The notes below the pieces were generated by a model. The model was not told where the DNA came from and made no database searches. It saw only the letters and a program-made list of their open reading frames with translations. From Cervus elaphus (taxonomy: Eukaryota; Chordata; Mammalia; Artiodactyla; Cervidae): a DNA stretch of 64,000 nt. The DNA is taken from the NCBI RefSeq assembly GCF_910594005.1, contig NC_057843.1:34197001-34261000 (forward strand), in the 5' to 3' direction. Below, piece after piece: positions 36,261 through 48,140 of this stretch; positions within the stretch are counted from its first letter, which is position 1, and the number at the start of each line of letters is the position of its first letter. A program made the translations under genes and the position numbers.

Positions 36261-37275
36261 TGAGCAAATTCTTTATCATTTTTATTTGCTAAATAATAAA
36301 CTAGATAATCTGCCTAGTAGCCAGAGCAGTTGGAGGTTGGAGGAAAATGGGGTGAACCCTATATACATGTAGACTAAAAAAATGAGACTTCAGAGTGAGA
36401 TAGAGAATAAGCCATCTCCAATCTATGTGCTCAAAATTAGGAAGAAGATGAACTGAAAGAGCCAGTTTCAGCTAATCTGGGTACATGAATCCCAAGGAGT
36501 GCTTACTGAAGCAAGGTTTGTCATGAATTTAACCTAAAGGTCAAACATTTAAGAATGGTAAAAATAAAGCTGGTGGTAATTTATTTATAATTATTTAACT
36601 CACTGCACTTGTGTATATCATTTTTTATCCAAAAATTATTTCCTTTGAATTTTACTAAATTTTGTTCCCTGAAATATAAAGTCTGTTTTTAGGGCTCTAA
36701 CATTTATTCTACTACTTTGTAAATCATGCTGAGAGAATTTCTATGATAATGGATTGCAGTTCATTTTTTATACCCATCATATTTGTTTTCAGGACGTGTA
36801 GAAGTGTTCTGATAATGTAGTGCAGATTATTTTTAATGTGGAGAGAGAAGTCCTAAAACAACAGCTGTTTGACACATTTTAACATCCATTGATCTTAGAA
36901 AAACTGTAGTAGGCAAACAAGCTTATCTAGTATGCACTTTGGGGAACAATATGATATTTACAGTTAAAAGCATTATACATCCATATGTATAATTCATAAA
37001 CTGAAAATTAGTTAAAGCCCCCAAACTGACTAATGGGTTTTGCTTTCCATTTCCATTGCTTTGATGCTTCTAATGGCTTTCTTTCTTTTCACAACCCTGT
37101 TGTCTTCTTACATGAAGCTCCTCAGCAAATTAAAACCAGGTTTTTTGATAGGGAAAACTGTGTACTTTGAGACTAGAGGTTCTGGTACCAGGGTGAGTTC
37201 TGATCTTAGTTCTGTGATGTACTAGCTAAGTAAACTTGGGAAACTTCCTATTTTCTTGTGCCTCTTTTTGTGTTT
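36261..37275. other. Unassigned sequence
   Basis: No gene or named repeat. The 61-codon plus frame at 37040-37225 begins with a hydrophobic stretch but has no supporting signals. Confidence 0.5.
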
Positions 37276-37290
37276 AAAAATGGGACTAAT

Positions 37291-37672
37291 GAGACTTTCT
37301 GGTGGTCCAGTTGTTGAGAATCTGCCTCCCAATGCAGGGGACACAGGTTTGATCCCTGGTCGGGGAACTAAGATCCTACATGGCACGAGGCAGCTAAGCC
37401 TGAGACTCAAAGAAGACCCCATGTGCCACAACTAAGACCTGAAGCAGCTAAAATAAATAAATAAATACTAAGTTACGTCCAACTCTTGCAGCTCCATGGA
37501 CCGTAGTCCACCAAACTCCTGTGTCCATGGGATTTCCCAGGCAAGAGTACTTGAATGTGTTGCCATTTTCTTCTGTAGGTAATCTTCCTGACCCAGAAGT
37601 TGAACCCACATCTGAATTGGTGGGCAAATTCTTTACCACTGAGCCACTGAGAAAGCCCAAATAAACATTTTA
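37291..37672 (+). mobile_element. CHR-type tRNA-Glu SINE carrying a nested Bov-tA
   Basis: 37291-37467 follows the cetartiodactyl CHR SINE: GACTTTCTGGTGGTCCAGTTG head, GGTTTGATCCCTGGTCGGGG B-box region, CATGTGCCACAACTAAGACC, and an (AAAT)n tail. A Bov-tA occupies 37468-37658 within the A-rich tail, and the tail resumes at 37659. AAAAATGGGACTAAT (37276-37290) and AAAAATGGGATTAAT (37673-37687) flank the whole, 14 of 15 bases alike. Many internal CHR repeats of the long forms are missing, so this is a short variant. Confidence 0.88.
37468..37658 (-). mobile_element. Bov-tA SINE nested in the CHR tail
   Basis: Minus-strand SINE from CTAAGTTACGTCCAACTC to CTGAGAAAGCCC, with the tRNA head on the right (TTGAACCCACATCTGAATTGG, GCCACTGAG). 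AAATAAA occurs on both sides, but the target was already AAAT-repeated, so the duplication is weak evidence. The minus frame 37660-37448 is a SINE artefact. Confidence 0.9.
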
Positions 37673-37809
37673 AAAAATGGGATTAATACCATGTCTCTAT
37701 CATAAAGTGGTTCTGAGGGTTAAAGGAAATAATGCCTACAAGGGATGAATGAGTGTTAGCCAATGTTAACCACAGCAGAAATTTAATTATTCTGCTTTTT
37801 AGTAATTGA

Positions 37810-38277
37810 AGTATTAATATAACCCACATCCAGCAAAATGCATGAATCTAAAGTGTACAGCTTGAAAAATTTTACATTTGTAAACATCCATGTAATTACT
37901 ACCCAGATTAATATATATTCCATATGTTAAGACAGGTCATTAGTCTTCCTTCCCTAAAATGTCCCACCCCTTACCTGAGATAACTTCTATGTTGATCATA
38001 TCACCATGATTTGATTTCATCTGTTCTTAAACTTTATTTAATTGTGTGTATACATACAGGATGTGCATACAGTGTACACACTTTTGAAACTGGCTTCTTT
38101 CGTTCAACATGAAATTGTTGAGATTCATCGGGTTAATATATATGTACCACTAAGTCAGCTATTTTCCCTTCTATTACATGAGTATGCCACATCTGAAATT
38201 TTTGTTTTCTTAGTAATTGATGTTCTGGCTGTTTAAGTTAGACTTTTCTTAATCCATTATTTCTAATGATTAAATAT
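37810..38277 (-). mobile_element. Old L1 (L1M-type) 3' end fragment
   Basis: In plus orientation: AAGTGTACAGCTTGAAAAATTT, CCATGTAATTACTACCCAG, GAAACTGGCTTCTTTCGTTCAACAT, TTGTTGAGATTCATCGG. This is the antisense 3' region of L1M elements as I remember it. BovB copy 9 begins immediately to its right and may have inserted at the L1 edge. Confidence 0.65.
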
Positions 38278-38284
38278 TCTTCTT

Positions 38285-39137
38285 CAGTTCAGTTCAGCCA
38301 CTGAGTCGTGTCTGACTCTTTGAGACCCCATGGAATGCCACACTCCAGGCCTCCCTGTCCATCACCTGTTCCCAGAACTTGCTCAAACTCATGTCCATCG
38401 AGTCGGTGATGCCATCCAGCCATCTCATCCTCTGTCATCCCCTTCTCCTTCTGTCTTCAGTCTTTCCCAGTATCAGGGTCTTTTCAAATGAGTCAGTTTT
38501 TTGCATCAGGCCAAAGTATTGGAGTTTCAGCTTCAACATCAGTCCTTCCAATGAGCACCCAGGACTATCTCCTTCAGGATGGACTGGTTGGATCTCCTTG
38601 CAGTCCAAGGGACTCTCAAGGGTCTTCTCGAACACTAAGTTCAAATGCATCAATTCTTCAGTGCTCAGCTTTCTTTATAGTCCAACTTTCACATCCATAC
38701 ATGATACTGGAAAAACCATAGCCTAGACTAGATGGACCTTTGTTGGCAAAGTAATGTCTCTGCTTTTTAATATGCTATCTAGGTTGGTCATAACTTTTCT
38801 TCCAAGGAGCATGCATCTTTTAATTTCATGGCTGCAGTCACCATCTGCAGTGATTTTGGAGCCCAAGAAAATAAAGTCTGTCACTGTTTCCATTGTTTCC
38901 CCATCTATTTGCCATAAAGTGATGGGACCAGAGGCCATGATCTTCGTTTTTTGAATGTTGAGCTTTAAGCCAGGTTTTTCACTCTCCTCTTTCACTTTCA
39001 TCAAGGGGCTCTTCAGTTCCTCTTTGCTTTCTGCCATAAGGGTGGTGTCATCTGCATATCTGAGGTTATTGATGTTTCTCCCAGCAATCTTGATTCCAGC
39101 TCGTGCTTCATCCAGCCTGGCATCCCACATAATGTAC
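38285..39137 (-). mobile_element. BovB LINE copy 9
   Basis: Minus-strand BovB of about 850 bp from the AGTTC tail to GATGTACTC-like text before the CCCTGCTTATTT block, so it is truncated in the reverse transcriptase. A 7-mer TCTTCTT flanks it (38278-38284 and 39138-39144), a weak duplication. Confidence 0.94.
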
Positions 39138-39148
39138 TCTTCTTTCAT
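38723..39148 (-). pseudogene. BovB reverse-transcriptase fragment (copy 9), open frame
   Basis: A 141-residue minus frame with YADD at residues 31-34, then the LKLNIQKTKIMAS, FLGSKITADGDCSHEIKR and ILKSRDITLPTKVHLV blocks in order and in one frame. Most of the fingers region, motif A and the endonuclease domain are absent through 5' truncation. The frame closes near 38723, before the C-terminal end of the protein. The first few residues (MKEE) come from flanking sequence. It cannot be functional, but the long uninterrupted frame indicates a relatively young insertion. Confidence 0.9.
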
Positions 39149-42014
39149 TCTAATATAAAAGTGTAGCTTTTCATTAGTTTTAAAAAAGAGTAAAAATATT
39201 AGTCAACCATAGAAGATATAGACCATAATTTATTTGTTTAAAACAGAAGACCTAGAACTAGGGCTTTTACAAAATATAACATTTTAAAATATGTTATTTT
39301 AATAATAGAATATAAATATAGTAAAATGAAACAGGGTTTTATTTTTGTTGTTTTTTAACTTCAGAGAAAGTGGGTAGTTTCTATACATGCCAAAGAGAAA
39401 GCAAATCTTCATAGATAGGGTTGTAACCTGATTAAAAAATAAACATTATACTCTTCTTTTGCCATAATGCCTTAAACTTATGTAATGAGTCACTAGTTCC
39501 TTGAGTCCAAAGCATCCAGGATCTTCTCTATTTTGTGGTAGTATTGTTGAAAGTACTGGTTATTGAGGAGGATTCTCTCAGTACTCTAAAGCAGAAAAAG
39601 ACCAAAATGTCATGTTTTTCTCCCTATCTCCCACTTGATACCAAGTTACTTCCCTTGCCTAAATTGTCCCAGGTTACAGTGATTTTAGCCATAGCCATTA
39701 GACTAATGCTAAAATTTTCCATATTCTTGATTACCTTACTCATGCTATCCTCACTTTTATGTTACAAAGATGATTGGCATCTAATATTCTAAGTCCATTG
39801 ACTATCTTAGTTGTATTCTCACAAAAGGTGAGGCCTTTTGTCAATCTACAAGCATCCTAAATGACTCTAAATTGTATTCTGTAATGTCAAAAGGGGCAAC
39901 ATGCTTGCTGTATGAAATTATTAGTGACAGTTGATGGGGAAGGCAATGTGGCAAGATAATTAAAAACACACCTGTGATCATATTATCAATAAGAATTAAA
40001 GTGGTCTGTCTTGGCTGACTCTCTCTGCTGTCATGTTCTATCCATGGATTCTAAAACAAAGAGACATTGATTATGCCACAATGCTCTCAGAGGACAGATC
40101 TTCAGATATTGATATATTAGAAAGCATTTAGTTATACTGAGTGAATGCAGATTTTTCTTTCCTTATCAGAGAACTGCAGACTTTAAAACCATCTTTTAAA
40201 TAAAGAAGAAAAATCAACTTGTAAATATGCAATTTGCCAAGTATTTTACTGACTTAAGAAACCATTTAATAAACTAGGATCCTAATTTCAGAAGCATTTG
40301 CCAGTTAAACTTCCTTGCAAAGTAGAAATTTAGCAATTTCTTATGCATAATTGTATTAATCTAGTTAAATCATTCCAGTAAAATATATAACAAAGCAAAA
40401 TTTGCTTCTTGTTTTTAAAGCCCTTATTTCTTTCTTTTTAGTCTTATTTTACATAAATATTTATAATTTCTACTTAGAAAAAAATATATGTTAAGAATTA
40501 TAGAAGTACTATTTAAATCCTGACTGGAACTATTGTCATATAATAATTGTAGCCAATGTCCTCAAAAGAAGAGATTGGGCAGTAAATACTTGAATTTTGA
40601 TCCTGTACATTTAACTGGCTACTGTGCATTTACTTGCAGTGCTTTTCAGGCTTTCTTCTTCCATATAGCAACCTTCCCTTTACTCAATCATTTGGAAAAT
40701 GAAGGCAAAATATGCTGCAAATTCTCCAAAGAACTGTCTGTGGGGAGTTGCTAGAGTGATATGTGCATGCTAACCGGGCCTAATGTGGTACTGAGAACAG
40801 AGGTGAGGAAGAGACCAAGATGGTGTAGACAGGTTAGCAAAAGTGAAATCCTCTTGGGAGATTTGAGGTGCAACCAGATAATGCTGCATATGGAATTTCA
40901 TAAGATCTTGTGTTTATCATGTATGTGGGCACACATATATTTGAGGGGAAAGTGAGTAAAGTAGGAAATAACTGTTTAAGCTGAGTAATTTTAATGCAGA
41001 ACCTCTCTGAACCTGGGATCCTTGGATCATGGTTTTCTAAGCTTTATATTGATTGTACACAGCTAGTTATGTTTACTCATTTTTATTCTTTAAATATTTA
41101 ATTGCATGAAAATATTAACTAAGCCATGTCTCTCACGAGGTTACAAGGTATAATGTGTGATGAACAGAACTGACCAACAGAACACATTGTGACTTTTGTA
41201 GACCCCAGGCGTTTAGCCTTCATGGATCACTTTTTCCATTAAAAAATACTAAAAGTTACATTTATGATTATAATGGTATTTTTAAAAAGTATAATCAAGG
41301 CTGGGTTATTATTATATAGTGATGTTCATTATGTTCATTTTTTCTTCTGATTTTAGGAGAAATAAAATTAAAACATTTTGGGGCCATTAAATGCTTGTAG
41401 GTCTTGTGCCTAATGGAGATAAATCAACCTTGCTAAACATAACAGATATTTTTGATGTTTTTTCATATGATTTTCAACATATTTCTTTTCATATTTTTGT
41501 GTTCCTATCCCTGAATTCCATGATGGAAAAAATAGAGGATCATCAAGGCTTGAAAACACGCTGATTATTAATTGTGAGAGTCAAGTTAAACCCACCTGTG
41601 TTGGACTTTGTTACCCTCTGTTTTCCACTTTACCAAGTCCAATTCTCTTTCTTGGTAATAAATATTTAAAATATTTCATCATCATCTTAGTGCTCCCCTG
41701 CCCATTTTTCCCCTATTCTTTCTACTCTCCACCACATGCTACTTAAGTCATCTCTGTTATCATCATCTTCATCTTGAAGGCATGCAAAGTACACACTTCA
41801 ATTTATACCAATTCATTTACTCCTTAAAATCTATCGTATCAGCATTATTTTTATATCTTCAAGAGAATAAGCAACTAACACCTAGAGCTGCAGAATAACT
41901 TGGCCCACTTGGCTCAGGTAGCAAGTGGTAGTCTCTCGTGATACATGAAGAAAGGCTCTCCAGGCTTGATTACCCTCTAATTAGTCTAACACTTAATAGT
42001 GTTCTCTCAAGTAT
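39145..42014. other. Unassigned AT-rich block, 2.9 kb
   Basis: No gene, SINE or BovB. Frames at 39535-39792, 40533-40754 and 40761-40955 are short and lack motifs. Confidence 0.5.
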
Positions 42015-42681
42015 TGATAACTTACAGTGAACGATGTTGGATTCGTGATCTCTGAAGAAGATTTAGCTTCAGGACCAGGAACCAGGCTTGATCACTCAAG
42101 AGCTTTTGTGTAGCAAAGTTTTATTAAAGTATAAAAAGGGACAGAGAAAGGTTCTGACATAGACAGCAGAAGGGGGATGAGAATGCCCCCCTCGCTAGCA
42201 TTAGCAAGGGAGTTATATATTTTTTAATTAGTTATTACAATAAATCAAAGGAATGTCTCAAGTTTGTGAAAATTTTACCAGACCCACTCCCACAATTTAC
42301 ATTTTAGGATAACAGGATTAGAATTTAACAACAGAAAGATCCTACCAGACCCAGTCCCATAATATACATTCTAAAATATCCGGATTAGTCAGAAGGTTTT
42401 CAGAAAGGAGAAACTGTCCTCTAGCAGAATACATTGTTGTTGTATAATCCTTAGTACAGAGTTTAAACTGAGTTGTTTGTTGTGTAATCATCAGTTCCAG
42501 GCTTAAAGAAAAACACTTTATGTAACTAAGATTAAGGAATGGGCGGGGGGGGAGGGGAAGCTTGTCCTTTCCTCCTCCTTGAGAACCCCAGATCCCTATC
42601 TCTGCTTTGAGAGCCCCAGACCCCTTTCTCCTCCTTGAGGACCCCAGAGTTCTTATCAACCTGCCTTGGAATTGACTCTCA
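42015..42681 (-). mobile_element. Solo endogenous retrovirus LTR (BTLTR1-like)
   Basis: Read on the minus strand, this begins with TGAGAGTCAATTCC and runs about 650 bp. It has a TATA-like TATATAAC (plus 42213-42220) and, about 90 bp further, an AATAAA poly(A) signal (plus 42120-42125). U3 contains three imperfect copies of a unit of about 27 bp. The R/U5 text CACGAATCCAACATCGTTCAC resembles the ruminant BTLTR1 family from memory. No retroviral coding sequence lies next to it, so it is a solo LTR. The left limit is uncertain (42015, 42028 or 42035). If 42015 is right, GTAT at 42011-42014 and 42682-42685 could be the duplication. The minus frame 42659-42342 lies in U3 and is not a gene. Confidence 0.8.
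42565..42655 (-). repeat. Three imperfect ~27-bp tandem units in LTR U3
   Basis: In plus orientation each unit reads roughly CTCCTCCTTGAGAACCCCAGA with variation (CTCTGCTTTGAGAGCCCCAGA and CTCCTCCTTGAGGACCCCAGA). Such arrays in U3 are often enhancer repeats; here that role is only inferred from position. Confidence 0.75.
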
Positions 42682-43889
42682 GTATTAGGTTAAATAAAGT
42701 CTGTGTACCATATGTTTTAGCATTTTGTCATATACTTTTATTTTTTTCTCTATTTATTGATGGAAGCTACTCTTGTCTCCTCAACAAGAATATCAACATC
42801 CTGAAGACAGATTAATCTTTCATGGCCAAAGCACTATGTACAGTAAAAAATACATGGTGTGTACTTCCATGTATTATATGAAATAATTTTGTTGAAAAAA
42901 ACATGTCACGATAGCTGGAACAATAGCAAAAATTTATGAAAATTGCAAGAAAGTACTACAAAATCAATAATAATGTTTTAATTTCACCTTTTAAAATGTT
43001 TGACTATTTTCTTGAGTTTCAACTCAGTTTCATGGCCTTGCATATTCATAGTCTGCAGTGAATCCATTGTCTTTTCTTGTGTTCTGAGATCTGAAAGAAA
43101 ATTATTTTAAATTTGAAGAGGAGCTTATATTTTGAATATACTTTCAGTTTTAACTGAGTGTATGTTTTCTTTTAACATCAGTCCAGCCTTTTCCCCTCAT
43201 GAGCAATGTCTCAAGCAGAAAAACTTAAAAGTGAAAATATACTTTTTTAATGTCAGCACATGATTTAAGAAAGTTGTGAATACCACCAATCACCATCTCC
43301 TTCACCATCAACAGAATTATTCACATATTATTCATGCATCCTTGGTCTGATGCATTTAATCCCTGAAGTATATGAATGTCCTTACTCTCTCAATGTGCTC
43401 AGGAATAAATTTTGTGGGCAATATCTTCATAGTACTTTTAATAGTAAAATTGTATGGTAGGACAATTGATCCAAGATTCTCTTGCCATCAAACTTTATCA
43501 AATTTTTTTCTTTGCTCATAAAAAGAAAAATAACTGTATCTTTAGCTGTCTGTGGTGTGACAATCTTTAAGTAGCCTCTCAGTTTTACTTTCATCATATA
43601 ATTTATAAACCTAATATATATTCAATTTGTCTAATCCTGCAGTAGTTTTGTAAGAAAATGTGCATTATACTTACTTGGTGTTTAAAACTGCAGTCCTTTC
43701 CATACAATTTGAATGTTTCTGAAAAGGACAATGGAGGAATTCAGGAGTTTTATTTTCACCGACTTAATTACTTAAGGCTTTCAATCTATGAAACAAGAGT
43801 GATTGTCATCAGTTAAATACTTTCTGTTCTTTGAAAGACCTATATGTAAATGTATTTAATAGTGTTGGTTCAAATTTGAATTCTGTATA
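42682..43889. other. Unassigned AT-rich sequence
   Basis: No gene or named repeat. Confidence 0.5.
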
Positions 43890-44035
43890 GACACAGCAAG
43901 TTAATTAAATTCACTGGCTTATTTTTACCACTTATAAAATTGGCACTGCAATGTTACCTCCTTCCCGACAGTGTCAGATAATTAAATGATGTGTCTGTGG
44001 AGAGTCAAGTCCTCAATAACTGGAAACTATTATTA
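43890..44035 (+). mobile_element. MIR SINE remnant, 3' half
   Basis: AGTTAATTAAATTCACTGGCTTATTTTTACCACTTATAAAATTGG followed by ATGTTACCTCC and AATAACTGGAAACTATTATT follows the MIR 3' half (AAGTTACTTAACCTCTC...CATCTGTAAAATGG...TACCT...). Confidence 0.5.
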
Positions 44036-44869
44036 TTTGGAAGTAATTCTGAGTTAGTTTTAATAAGGTCCACTAAAAATTAGTATTTTTATTACTTACT
44101 GCATTTCCTCAAGGGATTACAAAGTTTTGATTTACTTTCCTTAAAATGGAGATGAGATATGCTAGAAACATTTCATGCTACTAAATGTGAGAGGGACATG
44201 TGTATATGTCAAACGTATTTGTTTTCACTCTTACATAAAGACTATTTTAAGATGATAGAAAATGAATAGCACTCCCTAGAGGAAGATGATCTAAAGGCAT
44301 TGAGGACAGTACACTTTCCAGCAGAAAGAAACATGGAGAAAAATGCAGACCTCTGAAACTATTATGTATTTTCCCATACTCCAAAAAGTCACACCAGCAT
44401 TGTAAAGCAATCTTTCTTCAATTAAAAGGTAATTTTTAAAAAAAATCCACAACTTACTAGACTGTGTCTTCATGATTTATGATGTAATTATCCTTCAGAT
44501 TTTAAGGTCATATTCACTACAACAAACAAGGAGTTGAAAAGTACTCATTCTCACAGTATGTAAACGTGGCTCAAAAATGGACTATAAAAACAAATGCTGG
44601 AGAAGACATACTTGCACTCTGGGTTTATTTCCAGCATAGGTAAAATACTGAGGATTACACTCAAACATCTTTATTTAACAACAACAAAAAAAGAGATGTG
44701 AATATTCTGAGATTTTTGAATCTTCTTTCAGTGTTTCAGAGCATAGCTTTTTTTTTTTTTAATGTGCTATTGATTCTCTACAAACAAGTGTCAAGTCTCA
44801 TCATTAACATGTAACAAATGGGAACTATCTGGGATGGGGAGAATGGGATGAGTTAAGAATTAACTCAGA
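44036..44869. other. Unassigned sequence
   Basis: No gene or named repeat. A T-run lies near 44749-44760. The 60-codon minus frame at 44291-44473 has no motif. Confidence 0.5.
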
Positions 44870-45060
44870 CTTGAATTTAAGGCAAGATCCATTGTGTATG
44901 TGACCTTGAACAATTTATGTAACTGCTCTGTCTCAATTTTCTCATTTGCAGAATGGAAGTTTTTGTAAGAATGAGACATAGTATATGAAAAGTACTTTGT
45001 GCTATTCCAGCATGAACTCCATAAATGATGAATAACGTTGTTTTAATTTTCACTATTGTT
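44870..45060 (+). mobile_element. MIR SINE remnant
   Basis: Plus-strand landmarks: TGTGTATGTGACCTTGAACAATTTATGTAACTGCTCTGTCTCAATTTTCTCATTTGCAGAATGGAA, the conserved MIR core and 3' text. It is one of the clearest MIRs in the window. BovB copy 10 follows immediately. Confidence 0.75.
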
Positions 45061-45071
45061 GTTATTATTAT

Positions 45072-45208
45072 GTTGGATGGCATCACCAACTCAGTGGACA
45101 TGAGTTTGAGTAAACTCCAGGAATTGGTGATGGACAGGGAGGCCTGGTGTGCTGCAGTCGATGGGGTCGCAAAGAGTCAGACATGACTGAGCAACTGAAC
45201 TGAACTGA
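45072..45208 (+). mobile_element. BovB LINE copy 10, last ~137 bp
   Basis: Plus-strand 3' end of BovB: GTTGGATGGCATCACCAACTC through GGGGTCGCAAAGAGTCAGAC to the ACTGAACTGAACTG tail. TTATTATTAT flanks it (45062-45071 and 45209-45218), but the target is itself a TTA repeat, so the duplication is less certain than its length suggests. Confidence 0.93.
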
Positions 45209-45218
45209 TTATTATTAT

Positions 45219-45939
45219 CAAGCTATTAACCTTTCAGATTGTCAGAATCCAAGACCTTAAAGACTTTTTGACAACTAAGAAGATGCTTTCCTTTCACTTC
45301 CTCTTTTATAGTCTGAAGTCATTTAGTTCTTGGTTAAACATCACTGCCTTCTTTGATACCCATGCAGTTAATCTACAGTAAATTCCTATAGAGAACCCTC
45401 ATGCAAATGTCTTGACTGTTCAGATTGTCAAAACAGTTTACTTGTTGAGAATGTTTTTATTTAAGAATGAAATCCAAATTCTTTGAGACAATTGAAAGAA
45501 GCAAACACAAATCTAATTTTTTTTTTTTTAGGATGGTATATTTTTCAGGATGGTACATACATGGTACAAATGTAAATGCTGTATTTCTATGACTGTATTA
45601 TTACATGTTTTTGGCGAATGGTTATCAATTCTGGGGAATCTTTTAGAAGATACACAGATCAATCCTACCTTAAATGTGTGAAAACTATTATAAAAGAGGT
45701 TGTAAAATCCAACTTGGGAATCACCAAAGATTGAGGAATGTCATTCCACTGCCTCTAACATTTGTTGTGTTGTATTTTGAAACATTAATAATGAAAATAT
45801 GTGCTTTCAGTAATATTCTTCCCATAGTCTTCATTAACTTTTTATATTCTTTGTGTCTTATAGTAAGTAACCAAACTAATTTTATCATTACTTTTTTGGT
45901 ATTGAGAAATGAATATGGGGTGCAGAGTGCAACAGATCA
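45219..45939. other. Unassigned sequence
   Basis: No named repeat. The 124-codon plus frame at 45674-46048 has no recognisable domain, and its C-terminal part runs into a MIR remnant, so it is unlikely to be a gene. Confidence 0.5.
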
Positions 45940-46060
45940 TTGCACAAATGTTGGTTCTTTCACTTACTGTTACCTACGTGCTTTGGGCCTCACTATCCTC
46001 AGCTTCAAAATGAAGATTAAAAATACCTGCCTCATATCACTGAAATGAATAGTAAAGAAA
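45940..46060 (+). mobile_element. MIR SINE remnant
   Basis: TTCTTTCACTTACTGTTACCTACGTGCTTTGGGCCTCACTATCCTCAGCTTCAAAATGAAGATTAAAAATACCTGCCTCATA follows the MIR core and 3' part on the plus strand. Confidence 0.6.
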
Positions 46061-46415
46061 ATAAGTATGTTAAAATGAATATTTGGACTTTTAAAAAGCA
46101 TAACTTCCTATTGCTTTTCCTCAGAATGACATGACTATACCTCCTCTTTTGCATGACTCTTAATTTACTCTTCTGTCACAACATAATTCCCCATAACTCC
46201 TTCTTTTACTCTTAACATATCCCAGTTTGTAAGATAGATACTATAGTGATCCTACCAATGAGGGTCATGAGCATCCCCAGACAACTTCCACTGATTTCAG
46301 CCCAGGTATATCCACATAGGCAAACACTTGTCTTTATGTTTAGAGGGAAGAGTACATCAGAACCCGAAGTGGTTGTGTTGACTTTTGACGTTTGACGAGC
46401 ACTTTGTTGAGAAAT
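46061..46415. other. Unassigned short interval
   Basis: No gene or named repeat. Confidence 0.5.
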
Positions 46416-46612
46416 GGGCTTCCCTGGTGCCTCAGCTGGCCAGGAATCTGACTGCAATGAGGGGGACCTGGATTTAATCCCTAGGTTGACTTGATCTTCC
46501 AGAGAAGGAAATGGCTACCTACTCCAGTATTCTGGCCTGGAGAATTCCATGGACTGTATAGACCATGGGGTCGTAAAGAGTTGGACATGACTGAGCAACT
46601 TTCACTTTAACT
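46416..46612 (+). mobile_element. Bov-tA SINE
   Basis: GGCTTCCCTGGTGCCTCAGCTGG head, body with TATTCTGGCCTGGAGAATTCC, and 3' end GACATGACTGAGCAACTTTCACTTTAA. Same form as the copy at 30,463 but more diverged in the B-box region (GGATTTAATCCC). Confidence 0.93.
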
Positions 46613-48140
46613 TTACTGATAAATGATTTGGTTTAGTGAATAGAACGAAAACTGTGAAGTCAGGATATTCTGACCTTAAATACTCTTCCAGTGAACAGTG
46701 TTCTTGAAACACTTACTGAATTCCTTACTTAGAGGCGGCAAGAAAATCATACCTTGTATGCTTTGCCAGTGTATGGTTTAGATATAATGTTTTAAAGCAT
46801 GATAAAAAAAAACAATGGTTATATATTGCACATTTATAAAAATGTCAAATTCTTAGCAGTTTACTACTTACAATGAGCAAAACAGTTATATATGGGAAAA
46901 AATTCGACAGACATTTATTCATATATGTTATAGCCTAGAGGCTATATAATTGAAGTGAAGGAAACAGTTAAATGTGTTCTGGTCTTTGTTATCCATGAGC
47001 TTCCTATCAACCTGAGAAGACAGGCATGTACACTAAAATTAAATGTATTTAAATACCCCCTTTCTTCAGTTAACTTCTTAACATCTCATGTTGCTCATTT
47101 TCTCCATAGAATGAAGTATAGTCTTCAGTTATCCTCTTTCTTTCTTTTTGTATTGTCTCTTTTCCTTCTATTGAAAACAGGGCCATGCCTTGGCTTGTTA
47201 ATTCCATGTAACCCATAATTTGGAAAGAAACATGAGTAGATTGAATGAAAATATTTTCTTGCTTATATTCTATTTTCTTAAGATCCAGTAAAATATATAT
47301 GGAATTTATGTATCATGAGAAGATGGGCAAATCAGAAGTTTACAGAATCAATTGAGATCCTCTTCTGACAGCTAGCTCACCGTGCAACTTTGGGGCGATT
47401 TGTGACATTATTTCACTTGTTTTTGCATTTTAGATATTTCTAAGGTATCTAGTGGCTACAAACCTCAGTTCTAATGTTCATAAATGTCCCTTTTAATGTA
47501 CTTGTAGGTTATCATACAATGAGATTTTGGATTTCTCTTTTAAATATGTTGGTGTTCCACAAAGGTTTCACTTAAAGAAATGATACTGCTTTTAAAAAGT
47601 GAGAGTAGTACTAAAGTATACCGTAAGCCAAAGCCTATTTCTAGAGCAGTAAGAACATAGTTCATTTGCATCAAGGGAACCTGGAATGTGTGTTGAAATT
47701 TCAGGTTCCCAAGTCTCCCCCAAGATCTATTGACCCCAAATCTCTAGGAGATTTTAGAAAAGACATTTGAATAAGCACCCATAATACTATTCTAAGGAAA
47801 ACCAACATTTGGGCATTATTTTCCTGGAACCTATCAAGTCAGATGTGTCTACAGTGAAAAAGATGTGATGATGTCTTCCATTTTTTAAGTATGTTGTCTG
47901 AGCATGAATCCAGCACAGAAGTGAGCAAGACTGGGAAAGAGAGTGAGAAAGATTGAGTCCCGAAGACATTGGGTGATCCCTAAATCTTTAATAGTTGTAT
48001 GTGAAACTAGCACTATTCCAGGATTTACAAGTCAATAAAAATCTCTTTGCTTGTTTCAAGTATAATTTCTACCACTTTCTAATGTTTCTACTAATGTAGA
48101 GTTTTTGTCAAAATGTTCCATAGAAGTAGCTATTCCTATA
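46613..48140. other. Mostly unassigned; faint MIR-like text near 47.35-47.45 kb
   Basis: No gene. The stretch near 47360-47430 (TCTGACAGCTAGCTCACCGTGCAACTTTGGGGCGATTTGTGAC) could be a very diverged MIR core, but I would not name it without a search. The frame 46955-47218 has no motif. Confidence 0.4.

Noticed and set aside
38379..38726. 115-codon plus frame
   Set aside because: Antisense of BovB copy 9; the real coding sense is the minus strand.
42342..42659. 105-codon minus frame in the LTR
   Set aside because: It lies in U3 of a solo LTR and reads through the 27-bp tandem units, with no retroviral protein motif.
45674..46048. 124-codon plus frame
   Set aside because: Its last third runs through a MIR remnant and no motif is visible, so it is very unlikely to be a real gene.
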